Positions 46,107-57,718 of a stretch of DNA of 64,000 bases are shown piece by piece; within the stretch, counting starts at the first letter, position 1; the number at the start of each line of letters is the position of its first letter. A program made the position numbers and the translations under genes. A model generated the notes under the pieces. It was given only the letters and a program-made list of their open reading frames with translations, was not told the origin of the DNA and did not search any database. The stretch spans positions 31,862,166-31,926,165 of the forward strand of contig CAIIXF020000011.1 in assembly GCA_903813345.2 (NCBI GenBank), given 5' to 3'. Source of the stretch: Owenia fusiformis (taxonomy: Eukaryota > Annelida > Polychaeta > Sabellida > Oweniidae).

Positions 46107-46233
46107 GTTTATGATGCCAGAGAAAAAAGTGGTAACTGAAAATGTCCAACCAGATACTGCCTCTCAAACTTCTTTAAATGACAAGTTAGGGGTTCGGAAA
46201 AAACAGCAGTCACTTGATACAGAAAGTATACGG
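46107..46233 (+). CDS. SYT7: Synaptotagmin-7-like linker exon
   Basis: A strong acceptor (TTTTGTGCTTGCAG) and donor (ACGG|GTAGGT) bound 127 bases. They encode FMMPEKKVVTENVQPDTASQ followed by a polar TSLNDKLGVRKKQQSLDTESIR stretch. The exon enters in phase 2 and leaves in phase 0, which is exactly the entry phase of the C2A exon at 62649. The two therefore join in frame as ...TESIR/SQESDQ.... The composition (polar, Ser/Lys/Gln-rich, RKKQQSLD basic-Ser motif suitable for phosphorylation) fits the variable linker between membrane anchor and C2A in synaptotagmin-7. The intron to C2A would be 16.4 kb. Assignment rests on borders, phase and position, not on sequence similarity. A translation start at the double ATG (46111) in a form lacking the membrane span is conceivable. 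Confidence 0.6.
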
Positions 46234-47539
46234 GTAGGTAGTGTTTTTATCCCATCAAACTTGGTGCTGTCTTGTCATCGTCTTGTCCTGATATGCAAGT
46301 GTATGTGTGATACTAGGCATGTTTGCAGCTAGTACAATGAATTTTGTCATCATGATAGCAAGAAAATCATTGATCTATTGACTCGAAAAATTTACAGAAA
46401 CAAAAGTAGATTAGTGCCAAGATCCGATTAGGTTTTGGGCATGCTGGGTAAGTTCCTAATATGGTCATCTTGCTCTCTCAATGTGATATTTAGCACTGTT
46501 TATATTGTTTATTGTGAATTCAGTTTTCATAGGGATGTGGGACAATTCAATGAATGATTTTATTTTCATTTGAAAAGTATGTGTAACAACGTTTCCAACA
46601 TCTGATTGCTAGATTTCGGTGTGCATCAATAAAGAAATTCATTGCTTACAGGTTAAAGAAATTTTTATCAAGAAAAGTGATCACAATCAAAATTATCAAA
46701 ATGAAAAAACACCTCAAAATGTCAATGCTTAGATCTTAAATCCGAATATTTATTAAAGATATTTTGAGCTCTATATAGATTTTATACTTAATATTAACAT
46801 TGAGACCTGACAAGACAGATGGTTATAAATATGAGCATATGTCTCTAGTCATTCAAAATACAATTTATCAGATGAGTTATCATGTCGTGTTACCCTGACT
46901 TTTCTCTATCATGAGTCAGGTGATTAATTTTATCATTTATCCAATCAACCTATTGCTGTTATTCAAGGAATTTAATAATAGTGTGATAAAGTACATTAAT
47001 ATTGACATCAACAAGGGATCGATAGAAATGGGTGTTTCATAGAGAGATCAGGTCTTGATCATCGAATGTTTTGGTGTGTATTCTGCTGTGGCTCTGTTTG
47101 CCCATATTTCAGAAAAGCCTATGAAATCACCCACTTGTCCATACATTTGTCTTTCCACCTGTATGTCAGTCCATCCATCAACATTCTGACATGTGTATAG
47201 TATACATTTTATGGAACCCATTTTGGTAATTTAACACTCCCAGGTTTACACTATCCGTCCTGTTTCTTACTTTGATCCCATTTTGAGAAGCTTTTTGTTG
47301 TCGTAATATCTTGTTTTTCAGTACGTATATATAAGTCTTCATCATCTAGATGAGAATTTGATCTATTTTTAAAAAATGATTTTAGGCATAACATAACAAG
47401 TGCTTGTTTACAAATTTTCCTGTCGTTTCCCAATATGGTTGCCTGGGAGATAATACTGCAAGAAGCTTACATCAAGCAACGAGGACACTCAACCGGACAT
47501 TCTCCTTAATAACAAAACACCCCCAAAATGCAATCTGAT
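46234..47539 (+). other. Intron, nothing recognised
   Basis: AT-rich intronic sequence with no exon or complete repeat seen. Confidence 0.35.
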
Positions 47540-47705
47540 TTTCGACACCGTTTCGGTGCCAAATTTCGGTGCCGTTTCGGCATCAAATGGACTGACTAGT
47601 CCGGTAGCAAATTTTGGTGTCGAAAGGTTTCAGTGCCGGAACGGTGTCGAAATGGTTCCGGAACAGTGCCGAATTTTTTCGATGCCGAAACGTCGTCGAA
47701 AATTA
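47540..47705. repeat. CGGTGCCGAAA inverted-word repeat
   Basis: Variants of TTTCGGTGCC, GGTGTCGAAA, TTCCGGAAC and GATGCCGAAA alternate in both orientations for about 160 bases, with high CpG density in an AT-rich, CpG-poor setting. It gives short artefactual frames. Confidence 0.6.
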
Positions 47706-48299
47706 TATTGGCTGTGTATATTAATTTGTGGCTTAACAACTACTATGGTTCAAGCTGTAATTTCCTTCTATCCCAAGGGTCATTCCAAATATCTTGTAGA
47801 GACATCGCAGACTAAAGTGCAACATACATATATTAATAGGATTATGATTAGGTCCAAATCTGAGCTGATATATATCATAACAAAGTATTGACCAGAAGGT
47901 CTCTAAGGAGTGTGTTTAGTACAGATTGTCTCTATGCTAATTCCTGCAAAGCCTTCCCTGATGATACATCAATGTTGAATGTTACGGTGGTCTGATCTGG
48001 TTCGACAATGCAAATACTGCATTTTGAAATAAGTGTAATTTGCGAGAAGCAAAGTAAGCTTACTGCCTTTATTGTTTTCAAATAAATATACCATTCAATG
48101 AAAAAAGTATATTTTATACTATATCGAAGAACCTAACAAAAGCTTTACTGTATACTAGCATATTCTTATATATTGACTTTAGTAATTACTCATAATGGCT
48201 GTAATAGCAGACTTGTTTTATATTTGGTGATAGATTGCTGCTTTAATGTCATTGTATCAAGATAACTCCTTTTCTAAAATTTTCATCCTCAATATATTA
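47706..48299 (+). other. Intron, nothing recognised
   Basis: AT-rich, no feature. Confidence 0.3.
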
Positions 48300-48535
48300 T
48301 ACTTGATGTTGTCATTTTCAACATTTTCATGTTTTGGGATTTCATGATTGTCATTTTCAACATTTTCATGTTTTGGGATTTCATGATTGTCATTTTCAAC
48401 AATTTCATGTTTTGGGATTTCATGATTGTCATTTTCAACATTTTCATGTTTTGGGATTTCATGATTGTCATTTTCAGCAATTTCATGTTTTGGGATTTCA
48501 TGATTGTCATTTTCAACATTTTCATGCGCAATAAT
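48300..48535. repeat. 39-bp minisatellite, ~6 copies
   Basis: The unit TCATTTTCAACATTTTCATG + TTTTGGGATTTCATGATTG repeats with almost no divergence. The copies differ mainly at one site (CAACATTTTC versus CARCAATTTC) in the order A A B A B A. The 39-base period is a multiple of three, so both strands show long repetitive frames (13-residue unit HEIPKHENVENDN on the minus strand). No start, splice or domain context supports coding. Confidence 0.85.
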
Positions 48536-48568
48536 GTCATTCCTAACATATTCATTTTTATTATTATA

Positions 48569-48742
48569 CAGGGGTTTCATTAGCAGCAGGCAACAGGCGA
48601 TTTTCACCGGTTGTTTTCACAAAATCACATGTTGTTTTGAGGGACTTTTCAATTTTTCCATGTTAAATTTATGATTTGTATTAATTTTGCCTGTTGTTTT
48701 AATTTATTTTGCCTGTTGTGAGAAATTCTTGTGAAACCTCTG
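48569..48742. mobile_element. hAT-like MITE, CAGGGGTTTCATTAG ends
   Basis: CAGGGGTTTCATTAG and CTTGTGAAACCTCTG form the TIR. ATTATA flanks both ends (48563-48568 and 48743-48748). GCCTGTTGT repeats inside. 174 bp, non-coding. Confidence 0.75.
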
Positions 48743-48748
48743 ATTATA

Positions 48749-50539
48749 GCACTCTTTTCTTATTTCAATAAATGTGTTCTGAGTCATATAATAACGTTTA
48801 ATAGAGCAATTCTCATATTATCTTTTTTTAATTAAACATTGTTGTTTTCATCACTTTAAATTCTTGATGTAGATCAAACATGTTTGTAGTACTCAAATTA
48901 GCCCATTTTACATTTGCAACTTGTGAGTAAATTAGTTCACAAACATAATCAATTCTAAAGTTGGATCTTTCTAATTCTACACTGACATGTAATCTAGGAC
49001 CTTTCTATGGGGAAACAATCAGCTATTTTACATCTATCACTATGTGATTAATAAGGGAATGGGTGCTGTAATGGTGTTCGAATTTAGCATCGTGCATCAT
49101 CCTAATTCTCAGGCCATTAAGTGAAATTCACAAAATCCATGTTTAGAATCTGCTGAAAAGAGTGAAAAATAATGGAATCAGCGTGAAATAGGATGAACAA
49201 ATACATAGACAATACCCTCAAGTATTTGGAAATACTAGAAAATTGAGTAGATTTAAAGAGAGATGTGGTATAAATTAAAGAGTTACATTGCAATGCTACA
49301 TTCCCATAGGACTCATCTATTGCCAAGTTACATTTATCTAGGGTAGAACTGCATGAATTTTACATGAGAGTTGCTTTTACAATTAAGTTGATGCTGCCTT
49401 TCAACCTACATATGTACTCTTTGTTTTGTTATGTTAATTAAGATGTTACTTTGAACTTTTGCTTATTCTGTACATATGTCAGTCTTGTGGCTGGAACATT
49501 TGTCAAAAATATATGTGTTAAAATGTTCAACCTGGGAAATTAGAGCTTGGAACAAGGTTTTTCATATTTTTATAATTTTAGCAGAACAACAGGAATAAAA
49601 CATAAACAGTATATATGTACTCTTAAAAGTAAGGGCCTGGGGGTTATTGCAATCTGTACTCTAACGAAAGATATTTCTGATTGAGTGATATTTGGATTGA
49701 TTCAGTGATTTTCATGGACCTGATATCTTGTTTATGATGAAAACAGAAACCAAAACTTATCTGAATAATACCTTTTATGATATAATACTCTTTAGGACTG
49801 ATCAAAGTGATTAGATTTCCGTACATGAAGTTTTTTTAAAATGGGATCCAAAAGGACTTTACTCATCCTTCTTCAAAGGACTTCATTTATGCTTATATAC
49901 TTGTAAAATACCCTTGCAGCAAGGATGGACTTTACTTGTCTACAAAACATTGGATTAAATAAAGATAAATGGTTTCAAAACTATAATTTGGTTTGGTATC
50001 TTACTCTACAATGATGTTCCATTTCTGATACAATATGGTTTATTTCTAATATCATACTTGAGCCTTTAAAAACAGAACTAATTTATATGATTTAGTATTT
50101 CTAATAATTTATAATGACAATACCGTAGTAGTAAGTCGAGTATTTTATAATGAAGAATTATGGCTACTACTGCGCTTGTCTCCTTATAACAATGATTAAA
50201 TAATGATCTAAGGCCTCTATGAACCCATGTTATCAGACAGAGGCAATTCATATGTTTAATTAATGAAGATATATCGTGAGTAGTTAGTGAACTTGCACAT
50301 TCTGAAATATTATATCATTGATTAAAGGAGACACTTGTCTCGGATTATCAAAATTCACTGAGAGGCTGGTTGTTGATGTGTCCATGGGGAAATTCCTGCT
50401 TTTACAAAAATTTCTAAATTTGATTTTTCCCAAGTTATATACTACTTGTACATACTGCATGGTATCTCATTACTAAAGTTACCTATCATAAAGTAAAGGT
50501 AATTCTACAGGCACATGTAATAAGTGAGGGAGGGTTTTA
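48749..50539 (+). other. Intron, nothing recognised
   Basis: 1.8 kb AT-rich intronic sequence, no exon candidate seen. Confidence 0.3.
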
Positions 50540-51118
50540 TAGTAAAACCTTCCTTAGTGAATATCTCTATCTAGTATACACCTGTATTTAGTGAACACCA
50601 CTTCAACACACATTTTACATTAATATCTGTATAAACCCCCTCTCTGTAGTGAACACCTACCTACAGTTTAGTGAACACCACTTCAACACACATTTTACAT
50701 TAAGATCTGTATAAAACTCCCTCTCTGTAGTGAACACCTACCTACAGTTTAGTGAACACCACTTCAACACACATTTTACATTAATATCTGTATAAACCCC
50801 CTCTTTGTAGTGAACACCTACCTACAGTTTAGTGAACACCACTTCAACACACATTTTACATTAAGATCTGTATAAAACTCCCTCTCTGTAGTGAACACCT
50901 ACCTACAGTTTAGTGAACACCACTTCAACACACATTTTACATTAATATCTGTATAAACCCCCTCTCTGTAGTGAACACCTACCTACAGTTTAGTGAACAC
51001 CACTTCAACACACATTTTACATTAAGATCTGTATAAAATCCCCCTCTGTAGTGGACATCTTTCTACAATGAACACTTTTTGTGGTTCACTTGGTGTTCAC
51101 TATATAGAGGTTTCAATG
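50540..51118. mobile_element. pogo-like MITE with an internal satellite array
   Basis: The left end TAGTAAAACCTTCCTTAGTG and right end CACTATATAGAGGTTTCAATG are diverged inverted copies of the pogo-type terminus. TA lies at 50538-50539 and 51119-51120. Nearly the whole interior is six copies of an ~80-bp unit, starting near 50586, 50667, 50748, 50828, 50909 and 50989. Each unit itself contains TAGTGAACACC words of the TIR. Confidence 0.7.
50586..51055. repeat. Alternating 80/81-bp satellite (161-bp dimer)
   Basis: Copies alternate between an A type (ATTAATATCTGTATAAACCC) and a B type (ATTAAGATCTGTATAAAACT) in strict A B A B A B order. The true repeat is therefore a 161-bp dimer that was amplified three times after the monomers had diverged. 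Confidence 0.85.
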
Positions 51119-51120
51119 TA

Positions 51121-53534
51121 ATTGTTTATTAAACTATTTAAACTAGACATTTTATTGTACTTTCCCTCTGCAAAGGATTTCATTGCAAGACCCTGGTTTG
51201 CAATGTACTTCAAGCACTGGATTGAATCATAAGCAATATATACTTCACAATGTGATATAGACAATATAAGTTATTTTTGAAATATGTAGAAAAAGACTCA
51301 AGATTTTTTACGATATTTTGGACAAGAACTGCCTGTCCAATTCCTGAGCAATCAAGCAATTGCGGGATCCTTAGCTGATATGATGTGACGCAACTTCCAA
51401 ATTGAAATAAAAATTGAGCCAAATAGTAACATTGAATTCTACTTTACAATTTGATTAACGTCATGGAGAGAGGATGCTGCGTCTTTTGGGGTTTCATAAA
51501 TTAGTTTCACCTTGGGTTGTCATGTCCTTTTATGCTTTCAAATGTTAAAAGCCAATAAAGATTGAATTTTCTTCCAAAATCAATTGTAACTTTGGTTGGT
51601 TATATCTATGATATTTGCCTCTGTGTTTTGCCTTTCTATGAATCTCGCTTTTCCTTAGATTAATTTGCCCTTTTTAATCCACCAGTATCACTTTATGACG
51701 CTTGGATAAAAGACTTGGCGGTGGTTAACACGTTTTATGAATCTTTAGCATGACATGTTTGGAGCCAAACACATCTATTTATTAGCTTCCTTTATTGGAT
51801 TTGGCGTGAACTATTGATTTATGCCAAAAACTACTTTCAATTTTCATATTCTACCAATGAATGAATAATGAAGGTTTGATCAATGATTTTATACCTCTGT
51901 ATATGATATCTAGAATCAACAAAAAAAATTTTCAGTAAAGCTGTAAGATGCACACACATGTACTGTATTGAGCGAACACCTCAAATGCGAACACCTTTTC
52001 TAACCATTAATTCATGATCATATGTTAAAGCATCCTTATATTTTGAAACATGTTAAAACATTGATTTGATTTTACACAGAATTCATTACATAATTAAAAC
52101 ATCTTACATCAAAGATGATATTCACAGTTGATTTATGATTTAAGTGATTGATGATCTGAATATCATTACTTCATTAATTACAGCATATACAATGTAATTA
52201 AAAGCAAAATTAAATTACCGCTACATCAAATGTCTCATTAATGCTTTATCAGTATAGACCACTAACCATAAGGTTGTTCTGATGGTCATTTATAAAAATA
52301 TAAAATTCAACTATGGGATAATACAGTATATTGGACAGCTACAAAAAATCATCATTATCATCATTGTAGTTTGCTGTATTCATGAAGAGCTGTGCTCTGG
52401 AGTGTTATAGACTGTTATGGAGTTCCACCATTTCAGAGAATCTTCGACGATATATATTATTTATTTTAGGCCTCCATACATCCCAGGCGAAAGTGGGGCG
52501 GGGTGCAGTGGGGGTATGGTAGGTCTCAAGGTCTCTTCTTGCAGATACAAAAGATGAATTACTACAGTGGTTAAATATGCCTACTACAGTGGTATTAAAA
52601 TACTATTGTTAACTTTGATTAATGAGATTGATTGAGAATATATACTGGGAGGTTTTGGATATGGGGTTTATCCAGAGGGAGATGTGCATATCTCACGAGG
52701 GATGAACCCAATATCCAAACCGACTGTACATAACTGCTTTATCCTATACCAAGTAGAGTTTTCAGGGGCATATTGCCATTTCAATAGTACAAGGTGTAAA
52801 AATAAACAAATATTTCATATGCAAAGTCATTTTATTGCACTACTTACCGGAAGCGGGAAGATATGCACCGAAGCGGGAAGATATGCAACGAAGCGGGAGA
52901 GTAGTATGGTTGATAAGCAAGTATTATGACATTGAGATTAGAGAATTGATGACTTTTTGATTTCCATGAAAATGTCAAAGGTGTTCTAAACATAGATTAG
53001 TGTTCTGGTATTTAGTATTATTGGAAATCTCATGGAGCCTTATAAATGTACCTTGGGAATTTCTGGATACTATATAAATGTACAATGACATTGTAGTAGT
53101 GATGCAAGAAGCGACACTTGTCCTCGGGGATATAAATTAAATTGATGCCTCGACTTTGGTGATTTTTGAATTTCTCAACATAGATATTGATAAAAGAAAA
53201 TCTTAAGAAGACTTTCCCAGTCAGGAAATGAGTACAAAATGAGCCTAATAAAAACAATAAAAAATAGACAATACTTTCCAACAATAGCGTCTACATTTAT
53301 TATCATTATCGACTTCTGTTTCAATACTGCAGACAGACTAATTATCCTGCTAATACTAAGCGATAGCTTTATTAGATAATTCCCTTTTATCTTTTATGTC
53401 AAAAAAGATGTTTTCACTAAAATAATCCAAGCTAAAAGCAACCCTCTTGAGTTCTAATATATAAATCAAGTATCCATTAACTCTAGTTCTATCAAGATAC
53501 TCTTGGTCTATCAGGATAAGGTATTTTTTAATTT
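51121..53534 (+). other. Intron, minor repeats only
   Basis: A pogo-type GAGCGAACACCTCAAATGCG word lies near 51969. A 20-bp CGAAGCGGGAAGATATGCAM direct repeat (2.5 copies) lies at about 52848-52905. No exon seen. Confidence 0.35.
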
Positions 53535-54000
53535 TTATGTCAGCATCAGAAGTGGTGACATATTGTTATGGTTTCCAACTTTTTGTGGCTGATGTGTGGC
53601 ATCTGTAACATTGTTCTAGATCTATAACAGTGGTTGGCATCTGTAACAAATGGCAGGTGGTGACATTTTGCATGTTAATGCCTTGTTTTATATATATATG
53701 TCACTACAAAAACTTCAACATAAATATGTAATATTATGACCCTCATAGTTTTTTGACCCCTGTCAATTGGTTTAAACAGGGACCATATAACTTTTTTCCT
53801 TTTACCTCCATCTTCAATTAGGCAAGTGAAGCAACAAAGTGAACAACTAGTTGCAGAGAACTATAATTTTGTCACCACTAAAGGTAGTGACATGTTATAG
53901 CCTCAAACTTTTTTGGTGGCTGGCAGTTGATGATTGGTACTCAGTATCTTTAACAAATGTAACAAATGGCAGGTGGTGACATTTTGTATGTTGATGTCTT
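53535..54000 (+). repeat. GTGGTGACA...CTGTAACAAATGG repeats, second cluster
   Basis: Two diverged copies (about 53540-53690 and 53870-54000) of the family at 15062-16050, same strand. The most constant words are GGCAGGTGGTGACATTTTG and TGTTATRGTYTCMAACTTTTT. Confidence 0.6.
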
Positions 54001-56632
54001 GTTTGTTTTTTGTTTTTTTCATGTTCCCATTAATCATGTTGCCATTCTTAAAAACACTGCCTCTGTAGCCTCTCTACTATTAATGTAAATGATTGAAAAC
54101 TCTATGTACTATTATCAGTAATTTTATTGCTAAGTTACATATTAAAACATTAATGTTGTATTGTGACTACTTTATTGAGTTGCTTGCAAAATTTGAAAAC
54201 ATTTCTCAATTAGAAGTCCTTATTCCAGAGAAATGAGCAATTGATACAGACATTTCTAGACATTTTAGAGACAATATAAGAACAAATTGAATTAAAGAAG
54301 AAAGATTTACGCTGTAGCAAGAAAAATGGCAGTTAAAATCCAAATAAATAATACCATTATCTATATTTAAATCTATAAAGCGGAATAAGTCTGACAAAAA
54401 CAGGATATGTAAATGGAAAATGGTGACGGGTATAAAATTATTTCTTGTACAAAAAGTTATCTCAATAATTTGATCAAAGAAAATCTCAATCTTCTGATAT
54501 GCAACTATTTTCAAGAATTCTTCATTTGTTCTTTCTGGTCAGCTATATAATGCCGTAATAATGATAAGATCACATGTTTGCAATATTGGAATATATCTTT
54601 GACATCATTTAATATGGTTCTGACATGTTTGGTTTGTAATTTGCGCTTATAAATAGAGTGCCACTAGGATGATGAGAGAATTTTTATAATAGGAATGGAA
54701 TGATGGGAAACTCAAAGCTGCGACAATATCTGAAAGGGGAAATTTCCTGTCATCTGATTGTTTTGCGCTTGTCCCATTGTAGATTAAGTTTGTCTAGTCT
54801 TCTGTTCCAATGATCTGCCCTGTATTTCAATATTGGTTTTGTTTTTTCATTAATTTTTCCAAGCATCCACTTTACTTTATCTGTCTTGCATAATAGATTC
54901 GTTTTAGTGTCTAACTGCAATGTGTGCAGTTAAGGTAGATCTATTGCAATGATTTTTATGACTTGAATGTACTGTATTCATGTAAAATGTCCTGTTTTAT
55001 CAGTAGGTGCCTGATTCTAGTCTGACTTGCCTAAAGACCTTTTATATCATAAAGGGCTGAATTTTCAAAGTGTTTCTTGGATGGTAAAAATTTGTTTTTA
55101 AAAATCTCTACATCCCTAAGAAGTCGGGGTTGAATATTTAGTACTCTTTCATTTCAATTATTTGTGACTTTTACCATATTATTATAATACATTGTCAGTT
55201 ACAATTACAATTTATGTGATCAAATTAAATAAAATGTCTAACTTCTTTCAGATGGGGTCAAGAAGGGTATACGAGTGCAGGTCAACAGATTTATACATCT
55301 TAAAACAGTTGCCATGATCTTACATTAGAAAAGCTCTTATGATGAATTCTAGTAAATGATGATTGGTTGAAACTAGTCACATGATCAATTTGATGCATCA
55401 TGGGGTTTGATATCCAGTGTAATGGTTGTATTCCTGGGTGATTGAACAATATTCCTGAACGTAAATCAAATCAGCTAGTAAGTTAGCAAACCAAATTTGA
55501 TGTTCTTGCTCGGATTGTTGAATCACGTTAATTGTATTTATTGGATTTTATTTTCGTTCAAGGAGTGTATCTGGGATTCTGGAAGTAGACTTATTGTATT
55601 GACCAATGCAATATAGCATCCAATTTGTCTTATTCTTCCCTTGCAGTTTTTGAACACAGGCTTCCAGACATTATCCACTCAGATCTTCCTTCTTTTATAT
55701 TTGCCTCATACACAGCTTGCTTAATGCACTAGCACTTGTCTTGGCCTTAGTATCCAAGTCATCAACACTAGATGCTAATTTGATTATATTTGTTTGAAAA
55801 TGGCAACCATCATTTTTACATTCACTTGGGCAACTGTATGAAGGAGGGCATTGTGTCCTTTTTATTTCGCACTTCTCTTTGTGCATTTTTCAGTTTTAGG
55901 CAGTTGCAATATACTAAACAGATAAATCATGCTTGGTATCATTTATGGCAGATCCTTGTGAATATTGAGATGCTAATGTGTGTGGCTGGGAAATAATTTA
56001 CACTGTCATGCAATTGACCGTTCTTCAGGGATTCTCAGATCCGAACCTTTTACATTTAGGATATAATAGCTAAGATTTTAAGTAAAATTCAATCAAATAA
56101 TGTATCACTTTAAAATCAGATTGAGTACCTTTCTTTTTAAATCTCAAGAGAAATTTACCACTGATAAAAGAAAAAATATATGTTTCCCGGATTATTCCTT
56201 CATTTGGTATAACTGTTTCAAAACAAATTTTCAGTCTTTTATTTTAATTTCTTGATACTAAGACAGAAGGTCTGACCTTTATCAGGGTATATATTGCCAA
56301 TGCCAACAAGCCTTTATCTATCAGGATCAGGGTGCATATATTCATTTATTCCATAGTTAGCATGATATTCATAGGATAACATGTGAAAATAAAAACGGTA
56401 TTTTTGTAATCAGTGGTAAAATATGATATTTTTGACAAATTTTCACTTAACCATAACATACGGTTTTTTAGCCATGACATATGACGTCGTATGCGATGGT
56501 TTATGGATTTTTGCTACTTCAGACTCAAAACGAGGCTAAGTGTCAACATCGCCGGATCGTTTGGAAATTTGAATTAAATAACTTAATTTCCGACGATTCT
56601 GATGATGACTTTAACTATGGAATAAAAAGAAC
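54001..56632 (+). other. Intron with weak exon-like signals
   Basis: A textbook acceptor (TCTAACTTCTTTCAG) at 55251 is followed by a 15-base segment and a GT donor (see findings). A Cys-rich minus-strand frame at 55695-55886 is considered separately. Nothing else is supported. Confidence 0.3.
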
Positions 56633-56766
56633 ATCCTATGATTTACTCGTGATATGATTTTAATCCACTCATGGATATTGATATCTGCACTCTCTCGCTA
56701 CGCTCGCTCGTGCAGATATCATATCCATTCGTGGATAAAAATCATATCACTCATAAATCATAGGAT
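56633..56766. repeat. 57-bp-arm hairpin with CGCTACGCTCGC loop
   Basis: ATCCTATGATTTACTCGTGA...GATATCTGCAC (56633-56690) and its complement (56710-56766) form a near-perfect stem. The 19-base loop is TCTCTCGCTACGCTCGCTC. This is a typical palindromic MITE core. Flanking words (ACAAGCCTTTAT..ATCAGG.TGCA) occur at both 56305 and 56988 and may mark a larger element. Confidence 0.75.
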
Positions 56767-57503
56767 ATCCTCTATTTATCGTATGATCTGTAAAATAAAG
56801 CCTTTTGATTGGTCAGTTCTTGTGCTGTACCAAGCTGTATTGCTACTGAGATTGTCCACGTTGATCATCTCCGTCGCAATACATAAAAAATAGGGACGGA
56901 TGGACAGCACTCAACTTCGTCTCGTTCCAATACTGAATTCCTCGAGCAGAATATATCCTGTATTGCACTTCAAATTATTCAATAACAACAAGCCTTTATT
57001 TTTCCAACAATCAGGGTGCAATTTAAAAAACAATTTCTTCATTTTTCTAAATGCTAAATCCAAGTCCTTCAACATGTCACATGATCTTTGACAATATAGG
57101 CAACACACACTCTAGATTGAAGAATACCAGAGTGAAATGAGGCACCACAGAAGATTAGCATTGAATAAGCAATAGATAGAGAGTGACACTTATAACATAG
57201 GCAGTTTCCATAGTTGATGATAGTGATTAGATCTGATTTTGATTATAAGTTGTTCTATAAAGTTCCGTTGCTTTATTGTTATTTATTAGATGTTTTGCCA
57301 GAAGCTAAATAATTATTCCAAGAATCATCATATCTCATTTATTACAACTGGCATCTCCTTTCTTGCACCTTTTTCTTACATTTTTCTTTTTGCAACTCAC
57401 ATTTGCTTTGTTACAACTAACTTGCTGCTCCTTTCTTACAACTGACTGAACAAAAAATACAAATATTTTGTATGTTTTACCATGGGCTTTCACATCTCTT
57501 CAG
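56767..57503 (+). other. Intron, nothing else recognised
   Basis: Pyrimidine-rich towards 57500, where it forms the tract before the candidate exon. Confidence 0.3.
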
Positions 57504-57614
57504 AGCTGAAAAGCAAATTGAAATACAGCTTCACATCAAGTCGTTCGAGCCGTTGTGACGATACACCCATGTCCCCGGGTACCTCCTATAATTTGCCTGA
57601 AGAACAGTTTTATG
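57504..57614 (+). CDS. Candidate alternative linker exon (111 bp, phase 1-1)
   Basis: A long pyrimidine-rich run ending CACATCTCTTCAG precedes 57504, and ATG|GTAAAA follows 57614. The segment is CpG- and GC-richer than its surroundings. Only the phase-1 frame is open, reading LKSKLKYSFTSSRSSRCDD followed by TPMSPGTSYNLPEEQFY. It is rich in Ser/Arg and contains a Pro-directed MSPGT site, like synaptotagmin-7 linker sequence. The length is 37 codons exactly. Its 1-1 phase does not fit directly between the 46107 (exit 0) and 62649 (entry 0) exons. Either further unseen exons exist, or the acceptor two bases on is used, or it belongs to another transcript. Confidence 0.45.
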
Positions 57615-57718
57615 GTAAAAGAGAAAAAAATATGAACATATTACTGACTTCTCCAAAATTATCTCACAATGAAGAGAAGCCCATGGTTTTACTTCTGATG
57701 ATTATGCTGACTCCATTA

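Noticed and set aside
48257-48607. 116-codon minus frame with 13-residue repeats
   Set aside because: Product of a 39-bp minisatellite whose period is a multiple of three. Both strands are open for the same reason.
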